A stretch of DNA of 64,000 nucleotides from positions 546,331 to 610,330 of the forward strand of contig CAUJNA010003505.1 in NCBI GenBank assembly GCA_963377175.1. The letters run 5' to 3'. The notes beneath the pieces were generated by a model. That model saw nothing but the letters and a program-made list of their open reading frames with translations, had not been told where the DNA came from and did no database searches. Within the stretch, counting starts at the first letter, position 1. Each line of letters starts with the position of its first letter. Positions 1 to 10,463 of the stretch are shown here, piece by piece. Both the position numbers and the translations under genes were made by a program. The DNA comes from Effrenium voratum (Eukaryota > Sar > Dinophyceae > Suessiales > Symbiodiniaceae).

Positions 1-6
1 CAAAAA

Positions 7-126
7 GTGGAGAAGTTTGGGGTGGATGGAGACTCCTATACGTTTCGTGGCACGTTTAGCAAACTGAAGGATGCCAGGGCTCTCAAACAAATAGCGTGTA
101 GATATCAGAAGTCCAGCAAGCAAGAA
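7..126 (+). CDS. possible partial exon at window start
   Basis: An open frame with ordinary protein composition (it contains EKFGVDGDSYTF and FSKLKDARALKQ) runs from the window edge. A possible 5' splice site (GTATTG) follows at 127. No family is recognised. The frame stays open to 249, but its later part is hydrophobic and less protein-like. The call rests only on composition and one weak donor site, so it could be chance. Confidence 0.2.
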
Positions 127-249
127 GTATTGTGGAAAGTATCCGGACATCACTTCTGCCTATTGTATACCGTCCCAATCTTTCCTGCAACAACCATACT
201 TCCTGCATTCCACCTTGGCCCGCCCCTGTTGTTCTTCTATGGGATTTAA

Positions 250-1095
250 TTACCCATTCCTGGACACAAAAATCACCTGAGCAGTAGCTATTGTTGAGTA
301 GCTTCCCACGGATGGTCCAATCGTGACATGAGACCCCTGAAATGGACAACTTGGAACAGAATTGCCGAAATGCAACAATACGCTGCTACTGCCGATTTTG
401 GGCCCTACATATGTGTACAAGTATATACTCAAGTACAGAATGTGTACAACGCGGCACATTTATTACTAGTGGGAGGACGGAGGAACGATGAACCGTCGTT
501 TTCCCATGCTTCCAGCTAGCAAACGTCCTTCCAAGCTATGACATGTTTGCATTGATCATCCTAGGTGCTATGTGAGGGGCATGTGCCGACAATGTAGCTA
601 CAAGCTCATGGCTCTGAGTTTCTTAGCGGTGACATCGGTGACCTTTTGGGGCAACGGGCCCCACTGCCAAATTCAGGAACTGTCACTTTGACTCGGACTT
701 GTGTTGAGGGCCCGACAAACATTCGAAATATTTTTCTGCTTTGGCGCTGTGGATTTGAAGGGCGTTTGTGAACATGTCGATATGGCAAGGCTAAGATTCC
801 CACGACACAGGGTGCCAAGTCGTTGCCAGCAAGCTGCTTGCTGCTGAAGGAATGAGTGGCTTGAAAAGCCGCGGCGGCTTTTGGTGCTAGAAACTTTGGT
901 GTGACGGTCAGTGACGCTGACGTTCTAAACTAGCTAGCGTTGTATGGGGAGGTGTCCAGAGATGCCCAGAATCTCAAAGGCTTCACCATCTATTTTTCCT
1001 ACAATGACCGCGCTGTAGGGCAGCAGTTGGCAAGTGCGCCAGTCACAAAAGACCTTGGCAGATTCTTCCTATGTGCAGGCACCTTCCCCTAGGCA
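250..1095. other. stretch without a supported gene
   Basis: No repeat or recognisable gene is seen. One short frame near 948-1089 (QNLKGFTIYFSYNDRAVGQQ) looks protein-like, but no matching pair of splice sites could be assigned, so it is not called. Confidence 0.3.
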
Positions 1096-1098
1096 GGT

Positions 1099-1419
1099 AT
1101 GCGGCTTTTCTTTCCTAGAGGTTGGACACGTGCTATTTTTCCGACTGCTTTCTGGCCACATACGATCTGGACCTACGCACGGTCATTGAACGAACAAGTC
1201 CTCATTTTAAGAAGCAAGCCGGTAGACCCCTTCTTGGGATTCCATGTCAGCTTGGCCGGGCAGTACATGGATCCTTGCTTGGGGTTTCACGCCCTCCGGC
1301 TTCAGCTGCGCAACGCGCGCACGATGAGATCTCGGTTCCACGATGACTTGGGGAGTACATGGATTCCAATGGATCACCTTTTTGAGTTCCGTGTGGTCTG
1401 CTACAGGGGTCCATGCTGA
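1099..1419 (+). CDS. unrecognised ORF, 106 codons
   Basis: Frame beginning with ATG at 1099, just after a possible AG/GT junction at 1094-1096. The second half (from ALRLQLRNARTMRSRFHDD onward) is more protein-like than the first. No domain is recognised. An overlapping 125-codon frame exists on the opposite strand, so the strand is uncertain. Confidence 0.2.
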   Translation: MRLFFPRGWTRAIFPTAFWPHTIWTYARSLNEQVLILRSKPVDPFLGFHVSLAGQYMDPCLGFHALRLQLRNARTMRSRFHDDLGSTWIPMDHLFEFRVVCYRGPC

Positions 1420-2108
1420 CTTTGGGAGCAGCTTCTGTCACCATCAGAGGCACTTGCAGAGCGGCGTCAGCGGGGGCTTCTCCAGCGTGCCGGGCTCTTG
1501 GCAGGGGGCAGGGGAACCTCTTTGATGAGTTTGTGTTTTGAGGGGACTCTGTTTGGACAGGGGTGCAATCCAAGAAGTGGGTGCAATCCACTCTTGTTTC
1601 TTCAACCCAAGAAGTCAACCACAATGTTTCTTCAACCTCCTTGGTTCTTGTTTGACGGTGGCTTGGTCGGTTTGTGCCTCTCGGTGGCTTGGGGGTTTAG
1701 AGGGATTTGAGGATGGGGCACGGGAAGACTGTGGAGGGGTTGCGCCATTCGCAGGGGTTTCGATAGGGGTTGGAGGGTCTGGGGCCTGGGGGGTTGGGAG
1801 GGGAACGGGGTTGGGGGAGGGGGGTTGGGTCTTGTGAGGTACCCAAAGTTCCCGCTTTACGTTTTCAGGTGTTGTCGCGCGTTGTGTGTCGCAATGTTAT
1901 CCTTGACCAAGAATGCAAGATGCCACTCCGGATTCATTTTTTCGCAAATGTGTGTACCTGTCACTATGGCTGTTCTGAGTTGGAACTGCTAAAACCTATT
2001 CACCCATTTGTTACACTGCTGATTTGCAACTGATCATGCGACGCGCTTCCCTTTTCGTATGTCAAAAGCCGGATTCGTCTTTGCGATGCTTGAAAGCTGT
2101 GCGACGTC

Positions 2109-2288
2109 ATGTCTGACTGCCCGCTCAGGACAGAGAGTCCTCGGAATGCCGAGGCAAGAACGGCAGAGCTGTATGGCTCGATTGGTAAAGATTTGCCGGC
2201 CCTTCGCTTCGACAGTTCAAGAAAGGACAGCACGTTTGTCCATGGGACCTTTTCTGAGCATGTGAGGCATGGTCCATATCTCTGGTAG
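2109..2288 (+). CDS. candidate exon with ATG, 59 codons
   Basis: A frame from ATG at 2109 to a stop at 2286-2288 contains RTESPRNAEARTAELYGSIG and SSRKDSTFVHGTFSEH, with balanced charge and no low complexity. Two donor-like sites lie inside: one after GGCTCGATTG (GTAAAG, phase 1) and one after GAGCAT (GTGAGG, phase 0). The phase-1 donor would join in frame to the exon at 2396-2594. No family is recognised. Confidence 0.35.
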   Translation: MSDCPLRTESPRNAEARTAELYGSIGKDLPALRFDSSRKDSTFVHGTFSEHVRHGPYLW

Positions 2289-2395
2289 TCTATGATCCAC
2301 TTGGGGGCGGGCATGGGGTGGGCTTGCGAATTTTGCTGGACACACCAGGGAGTTTGCTTATGTTTCCACCTTGTTTTTACGGCAGCCGCAGATTT

Positions 2396-2594
2396 GGAGC
2401 CTTGCTCATGTGAGACGGGCTTTGCCCGTGAGGTGCTTGTCCTTGTTCTGTGTGACAAACCACCTCGAACCGGGTCTCCAGCTTTGATCGGAATGCATTC
2501 CACGCAAAGGGGAAGTGGGCCACATCTCGCAGTTCTGCAGACTCCCGCTTTTGGGTGTCGCATTGCCGGCATGCTGGAGAATGATCCTTTCTAG
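2396..2594 (+). CDS. candidate terminal exon
   Basis: It follows a good 3' splice site: a T-rich tract then GGCAG at 2391-2395. The frame, read after two nucleotides, holds 65 codons to a stop at 2592-2594. It includes DLEPCSCETGFAREVLVLVL and a C-terminal RIAGMLENDPF. Phase agrees with the internal GTAAAG donor of the preceding candidate exon, giving an intron of about 211 bases. No domain is recognised. Confidence 0.4.
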
Positions 2595-3092
2595 CATGCG
2601 TTTGGGGGTTCCAGTGGGCTCTTCACATCTCTTGAGCAACAGACTCAAGCACACACACACACATGCTGCATTTGCTGCACCTTGTGTGGTCAATTTTGGC
2701 CGCGCTGTTTTGCTTCGCTCATCAACCGAGTGAGCGCAACACGATGTGATACCACACAACCTTTAGCAGCATTCATACATGTTGGCAGTCTTAGTTGCGG
2801 GATGCGCCTTTGTTTATCAAATGAGGTGTCTCTCGAAGTATCTGCATTTAAACTATCCAGATAGGGGCTCCCCACCGCATGCAGAAACATGTTGCGGGCC
2901 GACCGCCGCGCCTTTGGAGGCAGAGGAATCCGTCCCACGAGGTGCGAATGGGATGTGCACCTGAGACAGCTGAGCCAACCGAACGGAGACGGGACGGTGA
3001 GCAAACCTGAGCCGCAACCAACAGCAGCAAAGCCAGCAAGCGATATATTTGCCAAAGCCGGATGTTGCATAACCCCCGTTTCTCCATTATAG

Positions 3093-3263
3093 GGATCCTT
3101 TCTTCCCGGACAACCTGCAAACATCCCTGAACAACAGCTGGTTGTTGAACATGCCAATGGTTTCAATGAATTGGTAATTAAGCCCGATAACATGGTATCA
3201 AGCTCCTTCGCGGGCAAATCGGTGACTTGGGTTATGCTGGTTTGCGGTGTGTTCCAGAAATAG
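3093..3263 (+). CDS. candidate exon ending in a stop, 56 codons
   Basis: The 3' splice site has a pyrimidine-rich run (CCCCCGTTTCTCCATTATAG). The frame then reads 56 codons to TAG at 3261-3263, including EQQLVVEHANGFNELVIKPD and FAGKSVTWVMLVCGVF. Possible internal donors (GTAATT after GAATTG, GTATCA after AACATG) could shorten it. A GC-rich frame at about 2882-2996 just upstream, followed by GTGAGC, may be an earlier exon. A 193-codon antisense frame overlaps (2690-3271), so the strand is not certain. Confidence 0.4.
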   Translation, partial: GSFLPGQPANIPEQQLVVEHANGFNELVIKPDNMVSSSFAGKSVTWVMLVCGVFQK

Positions 3264-3399
3264 GCAGACATGGTGATCTCTTATCCAACACAAAAACAAA
3301 GAGAACCCTCCTAGTTTTCTGTTTGAGTCATTTGCCATCTTGATAAGAAACATAAGCTTATCCCTCGGCGGTTTTTCTTTTGCTACCTGCCACAATTAA

Positions 3400-3618
3400 T
3401 GTTATTTGGAATCACTGCGCTTGGCATGGGCGACTGGCGGAGATCTTTGCTACAAACTTGGAGGCGTCATGCACGATGATGACCCTCCAGAAACCCAACA
3501 TAGACCTGCCTTGAGGCCTGTGGCAAAGGGATTGCAGTGTGCCACGAGGGCTTTGTTTGCACAGTTCCTTGTGTTGCTCAGAGGATTGTGTCACACTAAG
3601 CGCTGGGTTCCCTTGTGA
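3400..3618 (+). CDS. weak ORF, about 70 codons
   Basis: The frame contains GGVMHDDDPPETQHRPALRP and ends at a stop near 3618. No convincing splice site flanks it and an antisense frame of 81 codons overlaps. Recorded as a possible exon only. Confidence 0.2.
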   Translation, partial: CYLESLRLAWATGGDLCYKLGGVMHDDDPPETQHRPALRPVAKGLQCATRALFAQFLVLLRGLCHTKRWVPL

Positions 3619-3639
3619 CACTAGAGCCTGTTCGGTCGA

Positions 3640-4500
3640 GTGTTGTCTCAGATGCATGCCTGTAAACTGTAAACTAGGTTGCTTCCACTATAGATGGAAA
3701 CAGCGCCAACTCTCTGGCTACAGCTCAAGAACCCCCGTAGCGATGAGCTTGCAAGTATCAACAGTACCTGGGGGCCTTTGTTGGGGTGGCCAAGCGTTGT
3801 CTACCTGAACGCATTTCCATTCCTTTTAATCACTTCTTCCTATTCATAAACACACCCCTAATAATAACCCCCTCCAGCCGACCCCAAAAGTTGCCAATAC
3901 TAATTTACAAGGTCTTACTGAACAGTTGTATTCCGAGAGTTGTTTCTCTCAAATCAAAGGCTGCATTACGTGATCAGTTTTTATGGTTGTTTTGATTGAA
4001 ATGAAGCAAGGCGCCTTCCATTTAAGTTCTGGCCAAAACCCTGAGACCGTCTCACCTGGGAGGAGTGCCGGCCCCATCGCCCCCGGTGTCACAGGCTCGA
4101 GGGTTGGTCACCTGCTTTGGGGCAACTTCCCCCCTGCGAGCCCTAAAAAACAGGAGGCGTCACACCCTCAGTTTGGAGCACTGGTAACCTGGCCGAAAAG
4201 TTTTTTGAGGCTTCAGCTGGGCCTTTCTTTTTTTTTGACGCCGAACCCAGCGAGCCAAGGACACAAGCTCACCCGTAATGGCGGTCTTTTGCAAGAAGTC
4301 CAGTTTCAGGAGTCATGCCAACTTGCCCAGATTGTGCGGAGCCGTAAAACGCCTCAGGTATTGTTTGGTTAAATGGTACCCCTCGAAAGGTGTTGCTACA
4401 CTTCAAGGCGGCCGCTGTACGTTCAAGCAGAAAGGGGTTCAAGGTAAACACTGAAGGGATCAATCGGAGTGACTCGACACATGTCTTATCAAGCAGGTTC
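3640..4500. other. stretch without a supported gene
   Basis: Nothing recognisable. A + frame (3983-4372) and a - frame (4269-4622) overlap. Neither shows a motif, and both contain stretches typical of non-coding sequence. Confidence 0.3.
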
Positions 4501-4554
4501 AGCTTCACCATGAATGTCTGTGCGCGTGGCACTTGACTGCATGTGCTGCAGTCT

Positions 4555-4712
4555 TCAAGCTCGAGTATTGGCTTGAGGCCGTTCATAGTAATGCTCGCTG
4601 AGCCCGAGATGCCGAGCGCCATCCCTGTGTCGCATTTGGCTCAACGTCAACTTCATGAGGCTGGCAATTGCAAGCCTTGCCTTTTCTTCACCCGCAAACA
4701 GGACACGGGCGG
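4555..4712 (-). CDS. candidate terminal exon, minus strand
   Basis: Read on the minus strand, a 3' splice site (CCGATTCTTCAG) ends at 4713. The frame then runs to a stop at 4555-4557. It contains LFAGEEKARLAIASLMKL and RHRDGARHLGLSEHYYERPQ, which look like an alpha-helical soluble protein. A second minus-strand frame overlaps its last 70 bases in another phase, so only one of the two can be coding there. No family is recognised. Confidence 0.4.
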
Positions 4713-5419
4713 CTGAAGAATCGGACATCGGACATGTCCAACCCAAAGTGCCAAAACATTTTGCAGTCTTTGGTCCATGTCATGAGCACCCTTCCCATTT
4801 CTAGCTGAAAAAGGGGCCTCATCCAAACAAGGCCTGGCGTGAGTGAATTCTCAGTTCTGCTCCAGGGTTTCAGGCACGATTCATGTGTTTTGGTGTGCTT
4901 GCGTGATTTTGGAGGTACTATTTGTTGGGAAGGTGTTGTGGGAAACCAAAAGGACAACCTTCCTGAGGATCCCCATATTTTTACACTAAGAAGTCTTTTC
5001 GCCGCGAGCTCATCGGTTCGGGGGTAGCACGAGCCCAGAATGTAGGTTTAAGGTTTAGGTTAGGAGTCGTCAAAGGAAGTTTAGAATCACAGAAGGCCAA
5101 CAACCCCGCCCCCCCTTGGACACCCCCCGCCCTCAAACAAATAAGCAAAAACAAAACAAACCGCATGTTTGTTTCCACGCTCAAAAATAACGCCAGAATC
5201 ATTGAACAAGCTTATCTAAGCTTATTTTCGGACACCCTATGCAAAATTATTTTTACCTCCATGCGAACAAACAAGGCCAGGGTAAGCTTGTGCGTTAGCC
5301 CATGCATAGCTTTTGAGGGCTTTCTTCGGCACCGTTTGACGCCTCACTGGGCTCATTTCCGAAAGGATCTTGCTAATTATTTCAAAAGCTAGAATCATCA
5401 ACAGTGGAGCAAGAATTAG

Positions 5420-5584
5420 AATCTGAAAGCTGCCGGTAGAGAGGCAGAGGGGAAATTCAGTGGGCGCAAGGCATACATTGAATCCGAGGATGGATACGCA
5501 CAAGCCAAATCCAGCCAGTTTGAGTTAGCGTACTGCACAAATTCAGAAACTGCGCATTTCAGCGCAACAAACAGGCCAAATTAA
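5420..5584 (+). CDS. candidate exon ending in a stop, 54 codons
   Basis: Directly after an AG at 5418-5419 the frame reads 54 codons to TAA at 5582-5584. It includes REAEGKFSGRKAYIESEDGY and SSQFELAYCTNSETAHFSAT, a polar, charged and well-mixed composition. The pyrimidine tract before the AG is weak. No domain is recognised. An antisense frame (5237-5503) overlaps but is hydrophobic and less plausible. Confidence 0.4.
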   Translation, partial: NLKAAGREAEGKFSGRKAYIESEDGYAQAKSSQFELAYCTNSETAHFSATNRPN

Positions 5585-5971
5585 GGCGAAACTATCGCAA
5601 ACAAAACGGCACAGTTGACACTATTAGATCCAAATAAAGGCCAGCTTCCCGCAAAAAACCTCAGCTTTTCTGGTTTCTGGGGACCTCTACCGGGGTAAAC
5701 GGTTGCGTTGCGCTGGTTTCCAGGTGAGGGTGGGAAGGTGGGGGTGAAGAAGGGGAAGGGGAATTGCGGAGCGGGCGTCTGGACATTGAATTGTTCTCTG
5801 CTTCGCTAGCTTTCAAGGGCATGGAGGCTTTGAAAATAGTACCAAATTAAGCCATATCAGCTGTTGCAGCGGGAAGGCGCAGGTTGCCCTCGTTTTGCTG
5901 CGTGTGTCAAAAATAATTCCGAATAAGCTATTTCAGGGCTGGGGGGGGTCTGAGGGGGGGGGGGGGGCGGA

Positions 5972-6247
5972 ATGGAAATTGTGATGCAAGGAGTTTCTGT
6001 GGCGCGGCAACTAATTGAAAGCTTGCTCTCTGAGACAGATGCCAAGAGAAGAACAAGCACGCGCGAAAAGAATGCGTGCGCGTGTGGCGGGGACTATTCT
6101 TTTTTGAGATTTTCCCCTGGCTGTGCTGGCTCTACTAGTAGTAGCATGCAGACACACATTACCAAAACCCAGAGGAAACCGCCACATTTTCCGTGTAATG
6201 CTCAGCTGGATACTCTCAGGGCTTCGCCTGCTGACGTTTGTCCACAG
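5972..6247 (+). CDS. candidate first exon with ATG, 92 codons
   Basis: ATG at 5972 follows a long G run. The frame reads 92 codons (MEIVMQGVSVARQLIESLLS at the start, then SETDAKRRTSTREKNA) to a strong 5' splice site, CACAG followed by GTACGC, in phase 0. If the donor is used, the large CA/CATA array at 6.4-7.5 kb lies inside the following intron. The Ser/Thr/Arg-rich middle suggests a disordered region. No family is recognised, and a 160-codon antisense frame overlaps. Confidence 0.4.
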
Positions 6248-6398
6248 GTACGCCAATCCAATAAGCCAACGAGAAAAAGCGAGACATTGGCCATTGCGCG
6301 CGCATAAACAAGAATTGCTGCTAGCTCTGAGAAGGCAGGTCAATGGAGGATGCCTTTGTTGAATTCTGTCCGCCTCAGGCTTTGCAACGTCGTCCTGC

Positions 6399-7507
6399 AC
6401 ACACACACACACACACACGCATGCGCATTTATCATGCACATACACAAACACGTACATCTGCATATATACAAACACACATACACACACACGCATGCTTGCT
6501 TACTTCAAGTCATACATATTAAATATAGATACATACACATACATTCGTATACATACACGTACATGCATGCATACGCACACGCGTACGTGCATACATAAAT
6601 GCACACGTACACACACACAAACACACATACACACATACGCACACACGCATACACGCATACACACATACACACATACACCCACACACCCACACACGCATAC
6701 ACACATACACATTGCACACATAACACGCTTACATTCATACACACAAAAATACGTGCAATCCTACGTACATACGCTCCTGAAAACACACATACATACATGC
6801 ATGCATACATACATTTCAACAAACTTACCCACCTACACAAATGCAGCATACAAACATAGTTACGTGCGTATTTCCATGAACACGCGCAAACGGACATACA
6901 TATTTTCGTACACACTCATACACACACACATATATAGACGCACACATGCATTTTACACATATACACACACGTACACCCACACACGCATACGTGCAGACAC
7001 ATTTTATACACAAACACTCGCGACATCTACATACCCACACACTCCTGTGCATGCGTACATCATACACACATGCTCACATACAAACACATACATAGATACA
7101 TACATACATACATACGTGGGTACACACATATACAAACACACGTACACACATATATATTTGTACTTACATATATGCGCCATACACGTATACTTACACACAT
7201 ACATGCATACACACCACACATACACACATAACAATCACGTACATACATACATACATACATACATACATACATACATACATACATACATACATACATACAT
7301 AGAAGCACACACGTGCATACATACATACTTGCATACACACACACACTCATGCGCACATAAATAAGCACAAACACACACGTGCATCGATGCGTACATACAA
7401 ACATACATACATACATGCAGACATACATACATACATACACATGCATACATACATACATAGAAGCACAGACGCGCATACATACCATACATACACACACACA
7501 CACACAT
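6399..7507. repeat. CA / CATA microsatellite array, 1.1 kb
   Basis: Mixed CA dinucleotide and CATA/ACAT tetranucleotide repeats interrupted by CG-containing variants. The purest tetranucleotide run is about 7236-7302 and a second lies near 7395-7460. All histidine/threonine/tyrosine-rich (+) and cysteine/valine-rich (-) frames here are translations of the repeat and are not genes. Confidence 0.95.
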
Positions 7508-7565
7508 GTGAGGCAAAATGCCGGGGCATACTCAGGGTTTCGGCTTCGGCTAAGTAGGCCGCCGC

Positions 7566-7949
7566 TTGGAATTCGGCATGTCATGTTTGAAACAAGCATG
7601 CGGCCACGCAAGTGAATACCGCTGCGTTCACAAAGTTCGCTCAAGTCAAATCTGCATCCCGAACAGTTTGGTGGCTCGAAGCATCAGTGCCAGCATCAGT
7701 GCCTTTGAAGTAGACGGGGGGTTGTTGCTGGTTGCTCCAAAAGACATACACGTTTTCTGTCATTTTAACTCGAAAGAGTTCGCGCAAGTTCCGCTCAAGT
7801 GTTTCGCAAGCGGAAGCGCAAGGCCGAGGTGGCTTCATGACTGGTTACCCTCCGGGCTCTTTTGCCAAGACCGTGAATACCTTTTTTTTGGCCTCGTATT
7901 TGCCCACGTACATGCGCACAAACATACACGTGCGCACATTTACCGCTGA
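7566..7949 (+). CDS. unrecognised ORF, strand uncertain
   Basis: A 127-codon + frame contains ISAFEVDGGLLLVAPKDIHV and HFNSKEFAQVPLKCFASGSA. It overlaps a 109-codon minus-strand frame (7845-8174) that also looks protein-like (RKHISEPGEAVQAKHKNLNM) and ends near a minus-strand GTACGT donor. Only one is likely real in the overlap. No domain is recognised in either. Confidence 0.25.
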   Translation: MEFGMSCLKQACGHASEYRCVHKVRSSQICIPNSLVARSISASISAFEVDGGLLLVAPKDIHVFCHFNSKEFAQVPLKCFASGSARPRWLHDWLPSGLFCQDREYLFFGLVFAHVHAHKHTRAHIYR

Positions 7950-8670
7950 ACGAGCGTTTACACTCTCAGAAAATGGTGGGAAGCACCGGGTCTCCAACAT
8001 TGATTTGATGGTGGTCAAGTGCACGTACTTCCCCCACCCCCATCCTTGAACAATGCTCGACATATTCAAGTTTTTGTGTTTGGCTTGGACAGCTTCTCCA
8101 GGTTCAGAGATGTGTTTGCGCATGTCAGCTCTTAACACGGGCATCTCTTCACAGGCGGGGGGGAAGGTTGTCATATTCGATGCGTGTCTTCACCTCCAGA
8201 CTCTAGAGCCTCAAAACGCACTGAAGCGCTTTAATGGTTTTTCAATTCAAGGTTCCAGACTTCAAAATCAGAGTCCTGAGAACTTTGCAGCTCAAGCCTG
8301 AAATCCAGACATGCTGTAAAGTGTTGTTAGGCGTTTTGTGTGTGTGTATGATTGTGCACAAAATGTTTTGCATTCTGTAAGGTGTCCTTTCGTGAGTTGC
8401 TTTGAACGTGCTAAATGGCAACACACCCTTTCATGTGTTTTTTTTGGCTCTTTTCATGTAAGGTTGGGTCTGCAAAGAAGAGGTTACCAACATACCATGG
8501 TTGGAATGTCGAGCCTTTCCCTAGGATTGGTGCTCTAGACCGAGAATCCGTCAGTAGCCCAATCAGAAAGCCCCAAAACAGGGTTCAATAGATGGGTTCC
8601 AGCGTGCGCCAAAAACCATTATGCGTGGGCTAGTTTTCCGACATTGAGACGAATCCATCGAATTGTTGAG

Positions 8671-8781
8671 GACGGGTGCTGGAAGGGGGATACCTGCGAC
8701 CACTGCCACCTCTGCGACCAACAGGCGGCGAGGTCCCGGCGCAACCGGATCACCTGGCAGCGTAGGAAACTTCAGAAGAAG
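8671..8781 (+). CDS. exon encoding half of a C3H1 zinc finger
   Basis: Thirty-seven codons in phase 0 between an AG (8669-8670) and a donor (AAG then GTGATG). The peptide carries GCWKGDTCDHCHLCD, which gives the C-x5-C-x3-H part of a CCCH finger plus the extra CxxCHLC spacing, followed by an Arg/Lys-rich tail (ARSRRNRITWQRRKLQKK). CCCH fingers bind RNA and act in mRNA processing or turnover. From memory, this tail form is common in dinoflagellate CCCH proteins. The first cysteine (eight residues upstream in the motif) should lie in the previous exon, which I could not place. The rest of the protein is unknown. Confidence 0.7.
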
Positions 8782-9082
8782 GTGATGCGCCAGGACGGAT
8801 CAGCACACAATCAGACGGTCATGTGTTTGCTGTTGTTGAAAATTCCCGAAACAATTAAAATCGTGCGCCCTTTCCCCCCATACAACCACCTCAAATGCAT
8901 ATCTCCGCCTCTATATGATGTCCACCGCCCGGGTCGCCTACTAAAGCTGATTCCCAACTGCATGGTGGCGAGCATATGGTGAGCCAATGCTGGGATGATT
9001 TCTTTCGAAACACATTTTCATATTGTCCACAAACATGGACCAGAATCAAACACGTGCGAACTTTGGGTGGGCTGGATGACTC

Positions 9083-9181
9083 TGGCTGTGGCGCCGGGAG
9101 AATTGAACGTCGAAAGTGAACCTTCTGGTCGGATCGCGCTCACTGTGGCGCCGTGAGCATTTTGCACGTCGAAAGTGAACC
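9083..9181 (+). repeat. two-copy direct repeat, about 57-bp spacing
   Basis: Two imperfect copies of a unit with GTGGCGCCG, a variable stretch, then ACGTCGAAAGTGAACC. The copies lie at about 9083-9120 and 9139-9181. The function is unknown. Confidence 0.6.
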
Positions 9182-9395
9182 CTGCGGAGGCTTCCGTTTG
9201 ATGATCGCGCGCAGGACCTGTCATAAAGACCCTGTGTGCATGTGTTGCGGCTACTTTCATGTTGCCCGCGTGGGTTCCTGTCCTATTTTGACCACTTGGG
9301 GTCAATTGCCGGGAAATGTTTGAACAGTTTTGCAATGACCAAGTTGAAGTATTTAAAGGTGAGGGGAAGTGTAGTGACCTTTGTTGATTATGTTT

Positions 9396-9530
9396 TTGTC
9401 AGATTTTGATGATGGCCCGTGGCTGATCCGACGTACTGAAACTCGGGTTGCTGCGTCGTCAGATCTTGAGGATGGCCGCTTTGACACGGGGCTGATCCGA
9501 GGGTAGGAATCTCGGGTTGCTGCGTCGGAA
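9396..9530 (+). repeat. two-copy tandem repeat, about 65 bp
   Basis: Each copy has AGAT..TGA.GATGGCC, then CTGATCCGA, then CTCGGGTTGCTGCGTCG. The second copy carries a short insertion. The minus-strand frame across it repeats a DAATR motif, so it could be part of a repeated protein segment, but no splice sites support that. Confidence 0.6.
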
Positions 9531-9947
9531 CACCTTGAGGAGCAAGCCACAGAGAAGGAGGAGCAAGTCAAGACGGAAAGCAAGCCAATCCAGGCGCGGC
9601 CTGCATACTTTCGAATTCACCGGTTGGCGTTTCGGCGGACAAACGAGTTACACAACACAACCCCCAAATATTCCTTCCCGCTACTGTGACATTGCAGGTA
9701 CGGAAGCAGAGCTTCTGGCTGTAAAAGGTTTTCTCTTCGAAGCTTGGCTGAGCCTCTTGGGCGCGCGACCGAGATGCTTGTTGGAGCGTGCGGGGGCATG
9801 TCACCGACTAAGGCCGCGAGCGAGAAGTGGCAGCTGTGCAGTTGGATGTGTTCTGTTTAAATGCTTTGTGTTTTTGCCTCATCGGACCACGCAGCCCGCG
9901 ACTAATTTACCAGCGCCTTGCGTCTCCTCTGAGTCTCCGTGGTTCAA

Positions 9948-10190
9948 ATGGCGGCCAGAGTCGCCCTGTTTTGCAAAGATGTCCTGGCCGCTCAGACGGC
10001 CAGTAAAAGGTTGGAGTCAGTTAAGTTTGGGTGCTTTGCTTTGATCGAAGATGAAGCCTGGAACGATGTGCAGGCGTTACTGCAGCTAGTGTTTCGATTC
10101 ACAATGCAGTTTCCCTGCCATGAGTCTCGCCTACTTATAACATCACTTATAAGTTCCGCAACAGTAGTTATAAGACCCACAACATAAGTT
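9948..10190 (+). CDS. ATG-initiated ORF running into a TIR element
   Basis: ATG at 9948 opens a frame with MAARVALFCKDVLAAQTASK and ALIEDEAWNDVQALLQLVFR, a convincing helical composition. After 57 codons it crosses into the left terminal inverted repeat at 10119 and stops at 10188-10190. Either the element interrupted a gene or the real exon ends earlier, for example at AAAAG then GTTGGA near 10010. A GC-rich frame at about 9698-9840 upstream may belong to the same gene. The product is unknown. Confidence 0.35.
10119..10140 (+). repeat. left terminal inverted repeat
   Basis: Pairs with 12365-12386 in inverted orientation with one mismatch. Confidence 0.65.
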
Positions 10191-10463
10191 ATAAGTACTA
10201 ATAAGTACCATAAGTTCTTGAAAAGTTAGCGTACTTACGGCGGGACTTATAAGCAACATTAAGACTTTCACTGAGGCAATAACTGGGAAGTACAAACAAG
10301 ATACAAAAAACAAACAAACAACAAAAACAATACAAACCAACAATACACACTGAAAAACAAAACAAAAAAACACCCCGGGGAAAAAGCAAAACAAGAAAAC
10401 AGAAAACAAACAGACAAAAAACAGAAAACAAACAATACGCATGCACAGAAAGAGGGAAACAGG

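Noticed and set aside
2690..3271. 193-codon minus-strand gene
   Set aside because: It overlaps + strand exon candidates with better splice sites (3093-3263); kept only as an alternative strand reading.
6399..7507. Long His/Thr/Tyr-rich and Cys/Val/Met-rich open frames
   Set aside because: They are direct translations of the CA/CATA microsatellite; every frame is open because of the period.
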